NCBI GenBank assembly: GCA_002382495.1
Contig: DFXW01000024.1
Coordinates: forward strand, 1-46,980
DNA from: Flavobacterium sp. UBA4098
GTDB taxonomy: Bacteria > Bacteroidota > Bacteroidia > Flavobacteriales > Flavobacteriaceae
DNA length: 46,980 nucleotides
Direction: 5' to 3'
Shown here: positions 1 through 8,858 of the stretch, piece after piece
How positions within the stretch are numbered: position 1 is the stretch's first letter
Layout: every line of letters starts with the position of its first letter
Notes under the pieces: generated by a model
What the model saw: only the letters and a program-made list of their open reading frames with translations
Told to the model about the DNA's origin: nothing
The model's database searches: none
Program-made: the position numbers and the translations under genes

Positions 1-281
1 TGGGCAGGTTGTCTATTAAATTTAGCCATTAACTTTTGCCCCATAGCCAACATTCTTGGATCTGGATCTGCAAAAGCAACGATCTCTACATCATCTCTTT
101 TAAGCATTTCTTCTAGATGCGCTTGACCGCGATAGCCCATGGCAATGAATCCTAAACGAACTTTTTTATCTGTTTGAAAATTAGTATTATAAGAGAAAAG
201 AGAATTGGGTAAAATTAAAGTGCCAAAACCGGCAGCTGCAGTGGTTGAAAGAAAATTTCTTCGGGTAACATTCGGATTCAT
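1..281 (-). CDS. Gfo/Idh/MocA-family oxidoreductase, N-terminal part (runs off left edge)
   Basis: Only the first 93 codons are in the window, read leftward from an ATG at 281. The N-terminus has a twin-arginine motif (TRRNFL, residues 6-11), then an Ala/Gly/Leu hydrophobic stretch, so Tat export to the periplasm is likely. After it comes a Rossmann-type start (KKVRLGFIAMGYRGQAHL) and an acidic strand end (IVAFADPDP), typical of NAD(P)-binding Gfo/Idh/MocA oxidoreductases. Tat-exported members in Bacteroidota often act on sugars or sugar derivatives, but the substrate cannot be told from this fragment. The family is usually about 350-450 residues, so most of the gene lies outside. Confidence 0.8.
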   Translation of the reverse strand, partial: MNPNVTRRNFLSTTAAAGFGTLILPNSLFSYNTNFQTDKKVRLGFIAMGYRGQAHLEEMLKRDDVEIVAFADPDPRMLAMGQKLMAKFNRQPA

Positions 282-329
282 AAATAGCTATTTTAAGCTA
301 ATTTAATAAAATTCTGTTTTGAAACTTTA

Positions 330-1076
330 TTATTTAAAAAAAAGCAAAACTAGCAACCAAAAAATCGGCAAACTTTCTACCCAAAAAGAAGTATAATACC
401 AACTCCTTTTTTCATGCGAAAAATAAATTGCAATTAGGGAAGATAATGCATAGATAAAGTAGGGATAGTGTATGGATAGTGTCTGAAATGAAGTAATACA
501 AAACAAACCAATCAACCCATATCCTATTTGTTTGGTTCTTGCTATTCCGAAACAATGGGGCAAGGTTTTCATTGCTACTGCATCTTTTGAACTGTCCAAA
601 ATTTCAAACGGAATCATCACGCTTGATAACAATAAAAACCGTTGGACAAATAACACAATCACATCTACATCACTTTTGAGCGGAACAAACAACGTAATAT
701 AACTCACCACAAAACTGACATAAAACGGTTTTAGCCAACCTATTTTTCGAACGAATGGATACAAAACTACCAATCCAAAGGCGAATAATATATGTAATTG
801 TACAGTAGTGTTTTGCTGCAAAAAGAACCAGAAAAACCCCAGGACTGAAATCAGTGTGACGACTAGTATTCCAATATACTGGATTCGAAAAAATTGATGA
901 GTGAAAAACCATTCGGAATATTTCAAAAAATTATAGCCTACAATGGTTCCGAACAAAACCAAAAAAGAATAGCTACTCCATTGTTGAACACTAAGCTGCA
1001 CTAAACAAAATACGGCAAACCCTACATGAATAGAAGACTGAATGTAAAAATTGAATATTTTCCTAAAAGCAAGCAT
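330..1076 (-). CDS. UbiA-like polytopic membrane protein
   Basis: A 248-residue, very hydrophobic protein with about seven predicted membrane segments. Residues 158-178 (FEILDSSKDAVAMKTLPHCFG) resemble the second Asp-rich loop of UbiA prenyltransferases, which usually reads like DxxxD...KTLP..G. The first loop, normally NDxxDxxxD, appears here only as YNFLKYSEW (48-56) and lacks the metal-binding aspartates. It could be a diverged or non-catalytic UbiA relative. No substrate is evident. A perfect Bacteroidota -7 motif on the minus strand (TAGTTTTG, 1088-1081) sits so close to the ATG that a leaderless or downstream start is possible. Confidence 0.6.
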   Translation of the reverse strand: MLAFRKIFNFYIQSSIHVGFAVFCLVQLSVQQWSSYSFLVLFGTIVGYNFLKYSEWFFTHQFFRIQYIGILVVTLISVLGFFWFFLQQNTTVQLHILFAFGLVVLYPFVRKIGWLKPFYVSFVVSYITLFVPLKSDVDVIVLFVQRFLLLSSVMIPFEILDSSKDAVAMKTLPHCFGIARTKQIGYGLIGLFCITSFQTLSIHYPYFIYALSSLIAIYFSHEKRSWYYTSFWVESLPIFWLLVLLFFK

Positions 1077-1174
1077 CTTGCAAAACTAACAAATCTGTTA
1101 ATAAGACCTGATTTTGGTTAACAAATTCTCAAAATATTACCATTTGTTGAACAATAAAATACAAGTTTAATAAT

Positions 1175-1182
1175 TACTTTTG
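1175..1182 (+). promoter_or_regulatory. Putative -7 promoter element of gcvP
   Basis: TACTTTTG matches the Bacteroidota -7 consensus TAnnTTTG and lies 72 bases before the gcvP ATG. No TTG at the preferred 19-base spacing is present, so the -33 element is weak. No glycine riboswitch fold was recognised in the leader. Confidence 0.45.
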
Positions 1183-1254
1183 TACGCAAATTATTTGGTT
1201 TTAGACCAAGACCAATTTGAAACACAACTATAATTTACTTTTTATTCTAAATAA

Positions 1255-4098
1255 ATGAAAACAGACGCATTTGCTTTACGCCATATAGGCCCAAGAGAAA
1301 GTGACCTTCAGCACCTATTTAAAACAATCGGAGTTGACTCACTAGACCAATTGATTGCTGAAACGATTCCTGCTGACATTCGTCTAAAAAAAGATTTGGA
1401 GCTGGATGCACCCATGACCGAATTCGAATACTTAAGCCATATTCAAGAATTGGGAAGTAAAAACAAAGTATTCAAATCCTATATTGGTTTAGGGTATCAC
1501 CCTGCAGCCATTCCGGCTGTAATTCAAAGAAATATTTTTGAAAATCCAGGTTGGTATACTGCCTACACTCCGTATCAAGCAGAGATTGCGCAAGGTCGTT
1601 TGGAAGCGATTTTAAACTACCAAACAACGATCATTGAATTGACAGGTATGGAAATTTCCAATGCTTCTTTATTGGACGAAGGTACTGCAGCAGCCGAAGC
1701 CATGGCTTTGCTTTTTGACGTTCGTACTCGCGACCAAAAGAAAAATAACATCAATAAATTTTTCGTTTCAGAAGAAATATTACCTCAAACTTTATCGGTT
1801 TTACAAACACGTGCTACTCCAAAAGGTATAGAATTAGTAGTTGGAAACCACGAAACCTTTGATTTTTCATCGGATTTCTTTGCTGCTATTTTACAGTATC
1901 CAGGGAAGTTTGGACAAGTAAATGATTATGCTGGTTTTATTGCTAAAGCACATACTAACGAAATAAAAGTAGCTGTAGCAGCCGATCTTTTATCTTTAGC
2001 CAAATTAACTCCTCCGGGAGAAATGGGCGCAGATGTAGTGGTAGGAACTTCACAACGTTTTGGAATTCCAATGGGTTATGGTGGACCGCATGCTGCCTTT
2101 TTTGCAACCAAAGAAGAACACAAACGTTCGATGCCAGGAAGAATCATTGGAGTGACTATTGACGCTAATGGTAACCGTGCTTTACGAATGGCTTTAGGTA
2201 CTCGTGAGCAACACATCAAACGTGAAAAAGCGACTTCAAACATTTGTACTGCACAAGTATTATTGGCCGTTATGGCTGGAATGTATGCTGTTTTTCACGG
2301 ACCTAAAGGTTTGAAATATATTGCCAATAAAGTACATGCTTCAGCGGTGACTTTGGCGAATGCCTTAAATCAATTAGGCGTTTACCAAACCAATTCTGCT
2401 TTCTTTGACACCCTTTTGGTGAAAGCCGATGCTGTAAAAGTAAAGGCCGTAGCAGAGAAAAATGAAGTCAATTTCTTCTATGTAGACAACGAAACAATTT
2501 CGATTGCATTGAACGAAACGACTTCTTTGGCAGATCTTAACCAAATCGCGAGCATTTTTGCGGAAGCATTAGGAAAACCAAATGTGACAATTGATAAATT
2601 GGCAAATGAAACAATGGTTCCTAAAAATTTAGAAAGAAACTCGACTTTCTTACAACACGATGTATTTAATAACCATCATTCTGAAAGTCAGTTGATGCGA
2701 TATATTAAAAAATTGGAACGTAAAGATTTGTCGTTAAATCACTCGATGATTTCTTTGGGTTCTTGTACCATGAAATTGAACGCTGCAGCCGAAATGTTGC
2801 CATTATCTATGGCCAATTGGAACAGCATCCACCCGTTTGCTCCAATTGAACAAGCGGAAGGATATCAAATCATGTTGAAAAAATTAGAGCAACAATTGAA
2901 TGTAGTTACTGGTTTTGCCGGCACTACTTTACAACCTAATTCGGGAGCACAAGGAGAATATGCTGGTTTGATGACCATCAGAGCCTATCATTTATCAAGA
3001 GGCGACAACCACAGAAATGTGTGTTTAATTCCTTCTTCGGCACACGGAACCAATCCGGCTTCGGCAGCGATGGCAGGAATGGAAATCATTGTAACCAAAA
3101 CAACTCCAGAAGGAAATATTGATGTAGAAGATTTGCGCGCTAGAGCCATTGAGTACAAAGACCGTTTGTCTGCTTTAATGGTAACCTACCCTTCTACACA
3201 TGGTGTCTTTGAAAGTTCTATTATTGAAATCACTGACTTGATTCACGAAAACGGTGGTTTAGTCTACATGGATGGTGCCAATATGAATGCGCAGGTGGGA
3301 TTAACAAACCCTGCAACTATTGGCGCTGATGTTTGTCACTTGAACTTACACAAAACCTTTGCTATTCCTCATGGAGGAGGTGGACCGGGTGTTGGACCAA
3401 TTTGTGTCAACGAAAAACTCGTTCCATTTTTACCTACCAATCCAATTATTCCAACAGGAGGCGACCAAGCGATTTCAGCGATTTCAGCGGCACCTTTTGG
3501 TTCAGCTTTAGTATGTTTAATTTCTTATGGTTACATTTCGATGTTAGGATCGGAAGGATTGACCAATGCAACTAAATATGCTATTTTGAATGCCAATTAT
3601 ATGAAAGCGCGTTTGGAAGACCACTACCCTGTTTTATATTCAGGCGAAATGGGAAGAGCAGCTCACGAAATGATTTTGGATTGTCGCGCTTTTAAACAAC
3701 AAGGTGTTGAAGTTACGGATATAGCCAAACGTTTGATGGATTATGGTTTCCATGCTCCGACAGTTTCGTTCCCAGTAGCCGGTACTTTAATGATTGAACC
3801 AACTGAATCTGAAGATGTAGCTGAGTTGGATCGTTTTTGCGATGCGATGATTTCAATTAGAAAAGAAATTGCAGCCGCTACTGCTGAGGATCACAATACA
3901 GTTTTACACAATGCGCCACATACACAAGCGATGTTGACAGCTGATGTTTGGAATTTTCCATACACTAGAGAACAAGCTGGATTCCCATTGGAATACATTG
4001 CTGAAAATAAATTTTGGCCAAGCGTTCGTCGTGTAGATGATGCGTATGGCGATCGAAATTTAGTTTGCTCATGCGCTCCAATTGAAGCGTATATGTAA
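1255..4098 (+). CDS. gcvP: Glycine dehydrogenase (aminomethyl-transferring), P-protein
   Basis: Full-length 947-residue P-protein of the glycine cleavage system. It decarboxylates glycine with pyridoxal phosphate and passes the aminomethyl group to the lipoyl arm of H-protein in the cytoplasm. Both halves of the fused subunit are present: the N-terminal part begins FALRHIGP and the C-terminal part carries the PLP lysine at about K700 in HLNLHKTFAIPHGGGGPG, followed by the glycine-rich loop. The length is that of the single-chain family (about 950). The T-, H- and L-protein genes are not in this window. Transcription probably stops at the hairpin just downstream. Confidence 0.97.
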   Translation: MKTDAFALRHIGPRESDLQHLFKTIGVDSLDQLIAETIPADIRLKKDLELDAPMTEFEYLSHIQELGSKNKVFKSYIGLGYHPAAIPAVIQRNIFENPGWYTAYTPYQAEIAQGRLEAILNYQTTIIELTGMEISNASLLDEGTAAAEAMALLFDVRTRDQKKNNINKFFVSEEILPQTLSVLQTRATPKGIELVVGNHETFDFSSDFFAAILQYPGKFGQVNDYAGFIAKAHTNEIKVAVAADLLSLAKLTPPGEMGADVVVGTSQRFGIPMGYGGPHAAFFATKEEHKRSMPGRIIGVTIDANGNRALRMALGTREQHIKREKATSNICTAQVLLAVMAGMYAVFHGPKGLKYIANKVHASAVTLANALNQLGVYQTNSAFFDTLLVKADAVKVKAVAEKNEVNFFYVDNETISIALNETTSLADLNQIASIFAEALGKPNVTIDKLANETMVPKNLERNSTFLQHDVFNNHHSESQLMRYIKKLERKDLSLNHSMISLGSCTMKLNAAAEMLPLSMANWNSIHPFAPIEQAEGYQIMLKKLEQQLNVVTGFAGTTLQPNSGAQGEYAGLMTIRAYHLSRGDNHRNVCLIPSSAHGTNPASAAMAGMEIIVTKTTPEGNIDVEDLRARAIEYKDRLSALMVTYPSTHGVFESSIIEITDLIHENGGLVYMDGANMNAQVGLTNPATIGADVCHLNLHKTFAIPHGGGGPGVGPICVNEKLVPFLPTNPIIPTGGDQAISAISAAPFGSALVCLISYGYISMLGSEGLTNATKYAILNANYMKARLEDHYPVLYSGEMGRAAHEMILDCRAFKQQGVEVTDIAKRLMDYGFHAPTVSFPVAGTLMIEPTESEDVAELDRFCDAMISIRKEIAAATAEDHNTVLHNAPHTQAMLTADVWNFPYTREQAGFPLEYIAENKFWPSVRRVDDAYGDRNLVCSCAPIEAYM

Positions 4099-4118
4099 TT
4101 CAAATAATGTAATACACG

Positions 4119-4152
4119 AAAGGGTTCAGTTGAAAAATTTGAACCCTTTTTT
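4119..4152 (+). terminator. Rho-independent terminator after gcvP
   Basis: Inverted repeat AAGGGTTCA / TGAACCCTT with an 11-base loop, followed by a run of T, 21 bases after the gcvP stop. Confidence 0.8.
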
Positions 4153-4181
4153 ATAAATAATAGTCTCGCAAATTGATCCAA

Positions 4182-4559
4182 ATGAAAGACATTCAAACCG
4201 CCGAAGAAATTCATCTAATAGTAGATGAATTCTACAAAAAATTATTAGCCGACGAGAAAATTAGCTACATCTTTACCGATGTGGTCAAAATAAAACTGGA
4301 AGTTCACCTGCCTATTTTAGTTACCTTTTGGTCTCAAGCTATTTTGGGAACTGGCGGCTATGTCAATAATTTGACCCAAATTCACTTGGATATGAATGCC
4401 AAATCCTATTTGTCAAAAGAACTTTTCGAGATTTGGCTCGACCATTTTGAAGCTGCCATCAACGAAAATTTTGAAGGCTTCAATTGTGAACGAATGAAAA
4501 ACCAAGCGCATAATTTGTCTACTATCATGCAAATAAAAATAGCCCAACAAGACAAATAA
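4182..4559 (+). CDS. Group III truncated haemoglobin
   Basis: A 125-residue globin-like protein. It matches the group III (P-type) truncated haemoglobin pattern: DEFYKKLL near residues 15-22, HLPILVTFW (42-50), GGYVNNLTQIHLDM (58-71) with H68 as probable proximal haem ligand, and LFEIWLDHFEAAINENF after it. Members bind haem and oxygen or nitric oxide in the cytoplasm, but the exact role is poorly defined. The frame could begin at TTG 4173; the ATG at 4182 gives the normal family start. The gene stands alone, after the gcvP terminator. Confidence 0.87.
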   Translation: MKDIQTAEEIHLIVDEFYKKLLADEKISYIFTDVVKIKLEVHLPILVTFWSQAILGTGGYVNNLTQIHLDMNAKSYLSKELFEIWLDHFEAAINENFEGFNCERMKNQAHNLSTIMQIKIAQQDK

Positions 4560-4681
4560 GTTTCCAATTATCGTTTTTTGACTATTTTTATTAAAATAAT
4601 GGAAATAAATCGATTTCGTTTCCATTTTGTTGTGGTTATTTCGGATAAAAAGGATAAATTCGTGTTATAATTTATAATTTT

Positions 4682-5740
4682 ATGAACATCAAAATAAGCG
4701 GAATAGGAAGCTATATTCCTGAAAAAAGCGTAAGCAATACCGATTTTACTAATCATGTTTTTTTAAACGAAGACGGAAGCCCATTCGGACATCCAAATGA
4801 AGTAGTAGTCAATAAATTCAAAAGTATCACTGGAATAGAAAACCGACGCTACGCCAACGATCAATTCACCACTTCAGACTTAGGTTATTTTGCTGCCCAA
4901 AAGGCTATTGCCAATGCCAATATAGACCCTGAAACTATCGATTATATCATTTTCGCACACAATTTTGGCGATGTAAAACACGGTACTATTCAATCGGATA
5001 TGTTACCCAGTTTAGCTACTAGAGTCAAAAATAAATTACAAATCCAGAATCCTAAATGCGTAGCTTACGACCTTCTTTTTGGTTGCCCAGGCTGGATAGA
5101 AGGGGTTTTGCAGGCCAATGCATTTATCAAATCGGGCATGGCAAAACGTTGTTTGGTCATCGGCGGAGAAACCTTATCAAGAGTGGTAGACGATCACGAT
5201 CGTGATTCTATGATTTATTCTGACGGAGCGGGCGCTTCCATTTTAGAAGCCTCAACTGACGAAAGCGGAATGTTATCCTATGAAAGTGCGACGTTTGCTA
5301 ATGAGGAAGCCGGCTATTTATTCTTTGGAAAATCATATAATCCAGATTTAGATCCCGATACCAAATACATTAAAATGTACGGCCGCAAAATCTATGAATT
5401 TGCCTTAAGCAATGTACCTGCAGCCATGAAAAGTTGTTTGGACAAAAGTGGGTTAGGCATTAATGATGTCAAAAAAATATTGATTCACCAAGCTAATGAA
5501 AAAATGGACGAAGCCATTGTGCATCGCTTTTATAAACTATACGGAAAAACCCCTCCTAAAGATGTAATGCCTATGAGCATTCACGATTTAGGAAACAGCA
5601 GTGTGGCTACCGTTCCAACTCTTTTTGACCAAGTGCTTCAGGGTAAAATTGAAAATCAAGAAATCAACAAGGGCGATGTTTTAATCTTTGCTTCGGTGGG
5701 AGCAGGAATGAATATCAATGCTTTTGTTTACCGATATTAG
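4682..5740 (+). CDS. Beta-ketoacyl-ACP synthase III-like thiolase-fold enzyme
   Basis: A 352-residue FabH-family protein. The catalytic triad is complete: C135 in LLFGCPGW, H269 in ILIHQANEKMDEA, and N305 in HDLGNSSVATVP. Such enzymes start fatty-acyl chains or condense acyl-CoA with malonyl-ACP. It is not next to fabD, acpP or plsX. Instead it precedes a methyltransferase-like gene, a glycosyltransferase and MlaE/MlaF, so a role in a special lipid rather than bulk fatty-acid synthesis is my inference. A TAAATTCG box at 4655-4662 is a weak promoter candidate. The gene ends at a hairpin. Confidence 0.88.
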   Translation: MNIKISGIGSYIPEKSVSNTDFTNHVFLNEDGSPFGHPNEVVVNKFKSITGIENRRYANDQFTTSDLGYFAAQKAIANANIDPETIDYIIFAHNFGDVKHGTIQSDMLPSLATRVKNKLQIQNPKCVAYDLLFGCPGWIEGVLQANAFIKSGMAKRCLVIGGETLSRVVDDHDRDSMIYSDGAGASILEASTDESGMLSYESATFANEEAGYLFFGKSYNPDLDPDTKYIKMYGRKIYEFALSNVPAAMKSCLDKSGLGINDVKKILIHQANEKMDEAIVHRFYKLYGKTPPKDVMPMSIHDLGNSSVATVPTLFDQVLQGKIENQEINKGDVLIFASVGAGMNINAFVYRY

Positions 5741-5761
5741 GTACCATTCGAACACAATACT

Positions 5762-5797
5762 AATTCGCAGTTTAGACTCTAAGCTGCGAATTTTGTT
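5762..5797 (+). terminator. Rho-independent terminator after the KAS III gene
   Basis: AATTCGCAG / CTGCGAATT stem with inner TTAG/CTAA pairing, then TTTTGTTTT. It separates the KAS III gene from the methyltransferase gene. Confidence 0.75.
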
Positions 5798-5896
5798 TTG
5801 ATATCCGACGCTTTCAAGTTCACAATTCAAAACTTTATTTATCTTTGTTGCTATAACAAAATCGAACGCAATTTTAATTCGTTCCTCATTACTACT

Positions 5897-6421
5897 ATGT
5901 ACGAAAAAACGTTTCCCAATAAAAGATTTAAACATACTTTAGAATTTTTACAAAAACACATTACCACTTCAGAAACTATTTTTGATTTGGGTGTTCCCAA
6001 TCCTTTTTCGAAGATCATGATCGAAAATGGTTTTACCGTAAAAAACACTACTGGAGAAGATTTAGACAACAACCAAACTGCGCTTCAAAACGAAGAATAT
6101 ACTGTTTTTACTGCGTTCGAAATTTTTGAACATTTATTAAATCCATACACTATTTTACAAAATGTAAAATCAGATAAATTATTGATTTCAATACCGCTTC
6201 GTTTGTGGTTCTCTCCTGCTTATCGCAGTAAAACCGATATGTGGGACAGGCATTATCACGAATTTGAAGATTGGCAGTTGGACTGGTTACTGGAAAAAAC
6301 AGGATGGAAAATTATAGCTCGAGAAAAATTCACACACCCTGTGAAAAAAATTGGTTTTAGACCTTTGTTGCGTTTCTTCACGCCAAGATATTACATCGTT
6401 TATGCCGAAAAAATAAAATAA
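5897..6421 (+). CDS. Class I SAM-dependent methyltransferase-like protein
   Basis: 174 residues from the ATG at 5897. The same frame extends upstream to a TTG at 5798, but that start falls against the terminator and adds a tail of no recognisable family. Visible features are TIFDLGVPNPFSKIMIENG (motif I region, with the usual GxG eroded), TGEDLDN, and TAFEIFEHLLNP, which fits the motif post-IV segment of methyltransferases handling lipid or sugar products. C-terminal RHYHEFEDWQLDWLLEKTGW is typical of Methyltransf_11/23-like proteins. The SAM pocket looks weak, so activity is uncertain. Its stop overlaps the next start as TAATG, so translation is coupled. Confidence 0.65.
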   Translation: MYEKTFPNKRFKHTLEFLQKHITTSETIFDLGVPNPFSKIMIENGFTVKNTTGEDLDNNQTALQNEEYTVFTAFEIFEHLLNPYTILQNVKSDKLLISIPLRLWFSPAYRSKTDMWDRHYHEFEDWQLDWLLEKTGWKIIAREKFTHPVKKIGFRPLLRFFTPRYYIVYAEKIK

Positions 6422-7272
6422 TGAGGTATTATATCGTCATTCCTACGTACAACGAAGAACAATTTATTGCGTTGACATTGCAATCGTTAGCAGACCAAAC
6501 TGTTGTGCCCACAAAAGTGGTTGTAGTGAATGATAGCTCCACAGACAGCACTCCCGAAATTGTTTCGGATTTTGCTGAAAAATACCCTTGGATATCCTTG
6601 GTCAATAAAACTTCTGATGCTATTCATTTACCTGGAAGCAAGGTGATTCAAGCATTTCAAAAAGGACTAGAATCAATCGACGAAGACTATGATTTGATCG
6701 TAAAAGTAGACGCTGATTTGATCTTTCCTCCCAATTATTTCGAAACGATAATTCGTCATTTTGAATCAGATGCAGCTATTGGAATGGTGGGCGGATTTTG
6801 TTATATTGAAAAAAACGGTGAATGGATATTGGAAAACCTAACCGACAAAGATCATATTCGTGGTGCTTTGAAAGCGTATAGAAAAGCTTCCTTCCAACAA
6901 ATTGGAGGATTAAGACCTCAAATGGGATGGGATACGGTAGACGAATTATTGTGTAAATTTTATCATTGGAAAATAGTGACTGATGAAAGTTTACATGTCA
7001 AACACCTGAAGCCAACAGGAGCCAATTACAATAAAACAGCACGTTACAAACAAGGGGAAGCATTTTACACCTTGGGATATGGGTTTATTATTACCGCTAT
7101 AGCCTCATTGAAATTAGCTTTGCGAAAAGGAAAACCTTTCCTATTCCTTGACTATTTAGTTGGTTTTTGGAAAGCCAAATTAGCCAACAAACCATTATTG
7201 GTTACAGCGGATCAAGCCCAATTCATTAGGAAATACCGTCTTCAAAAAATGAAAAACAAACTATTTAGATAA
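6421..7272 (+). CDS. Family 2 glycosyltransferase
   Basis: A 283-residue GT-A fold enzyme. The start YIVIPTYNEEQFIALTLQSL is the usual nucleotide-sugar binding entry; VVVNDSSTDST follows, and the metal-binding DxD equivalent is VDADLIF (about residues 97-103). QIGGLRPQMGWDTVDEL fits the acceptor-side loop. It transfers a sugar to a lipid or glycan acceptor at the cytoplasmic face. It is coupled to the upstream methyltransferase-like gene by TAATG overlap, so the two probably act on the same product. The acceptor is unknown. Confidence 0.88.
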   Translation: MRYYIVIPTYNEEQFIALTLQSLADQTVVPTKVVVVNDSSTDSTPEIVSDFAEKYPWISLVNKTSDAIHLPGSKVIQAFQKGLESIDEDYDLIVKVDADLIFPPNYFETIIRHFESDAAIGMVGGFCYIEKNGEWILENLTDKDHIRGALKAYRKASFQQIGGLRPQMGWDTVDELLCKFYHWKIVTDESLHVKHLKPTGANYNKTARYKQGEAFYTLGYGFIITAIASLKLALRKGKPFLFLDYLVGFWKAKLANKPLLVTADQAQFIRKYRLQKMKNKLFR

Positions 7273-7347
7273 TATAAAGTTGAAACTCCTCAATCAATTA
7301 GAGCTAAGCTAGTTCTTTTTTGTAAATTAGCTTGCAATTAAAAAAAT

Positions 7348-8094
7348 ATGATACTCATCAAGAACTTAACCCAAATAGGCAGTTATTTCCTCATGTTGAA
7401 AGACATGTTCAACAGACCCGTAAAATGGAGTGTGATGAAACAACTTATTCTTAAAGAGATTGACGACTTGATAATCGATTCTTTAGGGATTGTTTGTTTT
7501 ATTTCTTTTTTCGTGGGTGGCGTTGTTGCTATTCAAACAGCGTTGAACTTAACCAATCCTTTAATTCCAAGATACTTAATTGGATTTGCCACTAGACAAT
7601 CGGTAATTCTAGAGTTTGCCCCTACATTTATTTCTATCATTATGGCGGGTAAAATGGGTTCATTTATTACCTCAAGTATCGGAACGATGCGCGTAACAGA
7701 ACAAATTGATGCGCTAGAAGTAATGGGAGTTAATTCATTAAACTATTTGGTTTTTCCGAAAATTATAGCGCTATTTTTGTATCCTTTCGTTATTGGAATC
7801 GCGATGTTTTTAGGCATCTTTGGAGGGTATTTAGCTGCCGTTTATGGAGGATTTGCAACCTCAACTGACTTCGTAACAGGAATTCAAGTTGAATTCATTC
7901 CCTTTCATATTACCTATGCATTTATAAAAACCCTTGCATTTGCATTCATATTGGCTACTATTCCTTCTTTTCATGGTTATTATATGAAAGGCGGAGCATT
8001 AGAAGTTGGAAAAGCAAGTACTGTTGCCTTTGTTTGGACCTCTGTATTGATCATTATTACCAACTATTTTCTCACTCAAATTTTATTAAGCTAA
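7348..8094 (+). CDS. MlaE-family ABC transporter permease
   Basis: A 248-residue inner-membrane permease of the MlaE/YrbE family, with about five membrane segments. Family hallmarks are FISFFVGGVVAIQTALNL (residues 50-67), ILEFAPTFISIIMAGKMGS with its conserved Glu and Gly residues, and EQIDALEVMGVN, the coupling helix that contacts the ATPase. MlaE with MlaF moves phospholipids between inner and outer membrane. It overlaps the ATPase gene by one base (TAATG). No MCE substrate-binding protein (MlaD) gene is nearby. In Bacteroidota it may be encoded elsewhere. Confidence 0.93.
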   Translation: MILIKNLTQIGSYFLMLKDMFNRPVKWSVMKQLILKEIDDLIIDSLGIVCFISFFVGGVVAIQTALNLTNPLIPRYLIGFATRQSVILEFAPTFISIIMAGKMGSFITSSIGTMRVTEQIDALEVMGVNSLNYLVFPKIIALFLYPFVIGIAMFLGIFGGYLAAVYGGFATSTDFVTGIQVEFIPFHITYAFIKTLAFAFILATIPSFHGYYMKGGALEVGKASTVAFVWTSVLIIITNYFLTQILLS

Positions 8095-8858
8095 TGATTG
8101 AAGTTATAAACGTTGAAAAGAAATTTGGGGATCAAAAGGTACTAAAAGGAATCAGCACCACTTTTGAAGCGGGACAAACGAGTTTGATCATTGGTCAAAG
8201 TGGTTCTGGTAAAACTGTATTCATAAAATCATTATTGGGTGTTCATGAAATAGACAAAGGTACCATTGCATTTAACGGTCGAATCTATGGCGAAATGTCT
8301 CAAGATGAGAAACGAGAACTTAGAAGTGAAATAGGAATGGTTTTTCAAGGAAGTGCCTTGTTTGATAGTATGACGGTAGAAGAAAATATTGGTTTCCCTT
8401 TAAAAATGTTTTCCAATAAAACCGCAAAAGAAATAAAAGAGCGTGTCGATTTTGTAATTGAGCGTGTTAATTTAGTAGAAGCACATCATAAAAAACCATC
8501 TGAAATTTCTGGAGGAATGCAAAAGCGTGTTGCCATTGCCCGTGCAATCGTTAACAATCCAAAATACTTATTTTGCGATGAGCCCAATTCGGGTCTAGAT
8601 CCTGAAACCGCAACCGTAATTGACAATTTAATTCAAGAAATCACCAAAGAATACAATATTACCACCGTAATCAATACTCATGATATGAACTCGGTAATGG
8701 AAATTGGAGAGAAAATCGTTTTTCTCAAAAAAGGATTAATTGCTTGGGAAGGAACTAAAGAGGAAATTTTTAGAACCGATAATAAGGCTGTAGTTAAGTT
8801 TGTCTATTCTTCCAATCTATTTAAAAAAGTAAGAGAGGCTGTTTTAAGCGGACATTAA
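8094..8858 (+). CDS. MlaF-family ABC transporter ATP-binding protein
   Basis: 254 residues from the ATG at 8094, which overlaps the permease stop. An earlier in-frame start at 8034 lies inside the permease gene and was rejected. It has Walker A GQSGSGKT (residues 34-41), signature SGGMQKRVAIARA, Walker B YLFCDEP and switch histidine in VINTHDMNSV. It powers the MlaE permease from the cytoplasmic face for lipid transport. Its stop codon overlaps the stop of the convergent SprT-like gene by two bases, with no terminator in between. Confidence 0.93.
   Translation: MIEVINVEKKFGDQKVLKGISTTFEAGQTSLIIGQSGSGKTVFIKSLLGVHEIDKGTIAFNGRIYGEMSQDEKRELRSEIGMVFQGSALFDSMTVEENIGFPLKMFSNKTAKEIKERVDFVIERVNLVEAHHKKPSEISGGMQKRVAIARAIVNNPKYLFCDEPNSGLDPETATVIDNLIQEITKEYNITTVINTHDMNSVMEIGEKIVFLKKGLIAWEGTKEEIFRTDNKAVVKFVYSSNLFKKVREAVLSGH

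Noticed and set aside
1083..1254. Glycine riboswitch ahead of gcvP
   Set aside because: No paired aptamer-like helices were recognised in the short leader.
8034..8094. Upstream start for the MlaF gene
   Set aside because: It lies wholly inside the permease gene; the TAATG overlap start at 8094 gives the family N-terminus.
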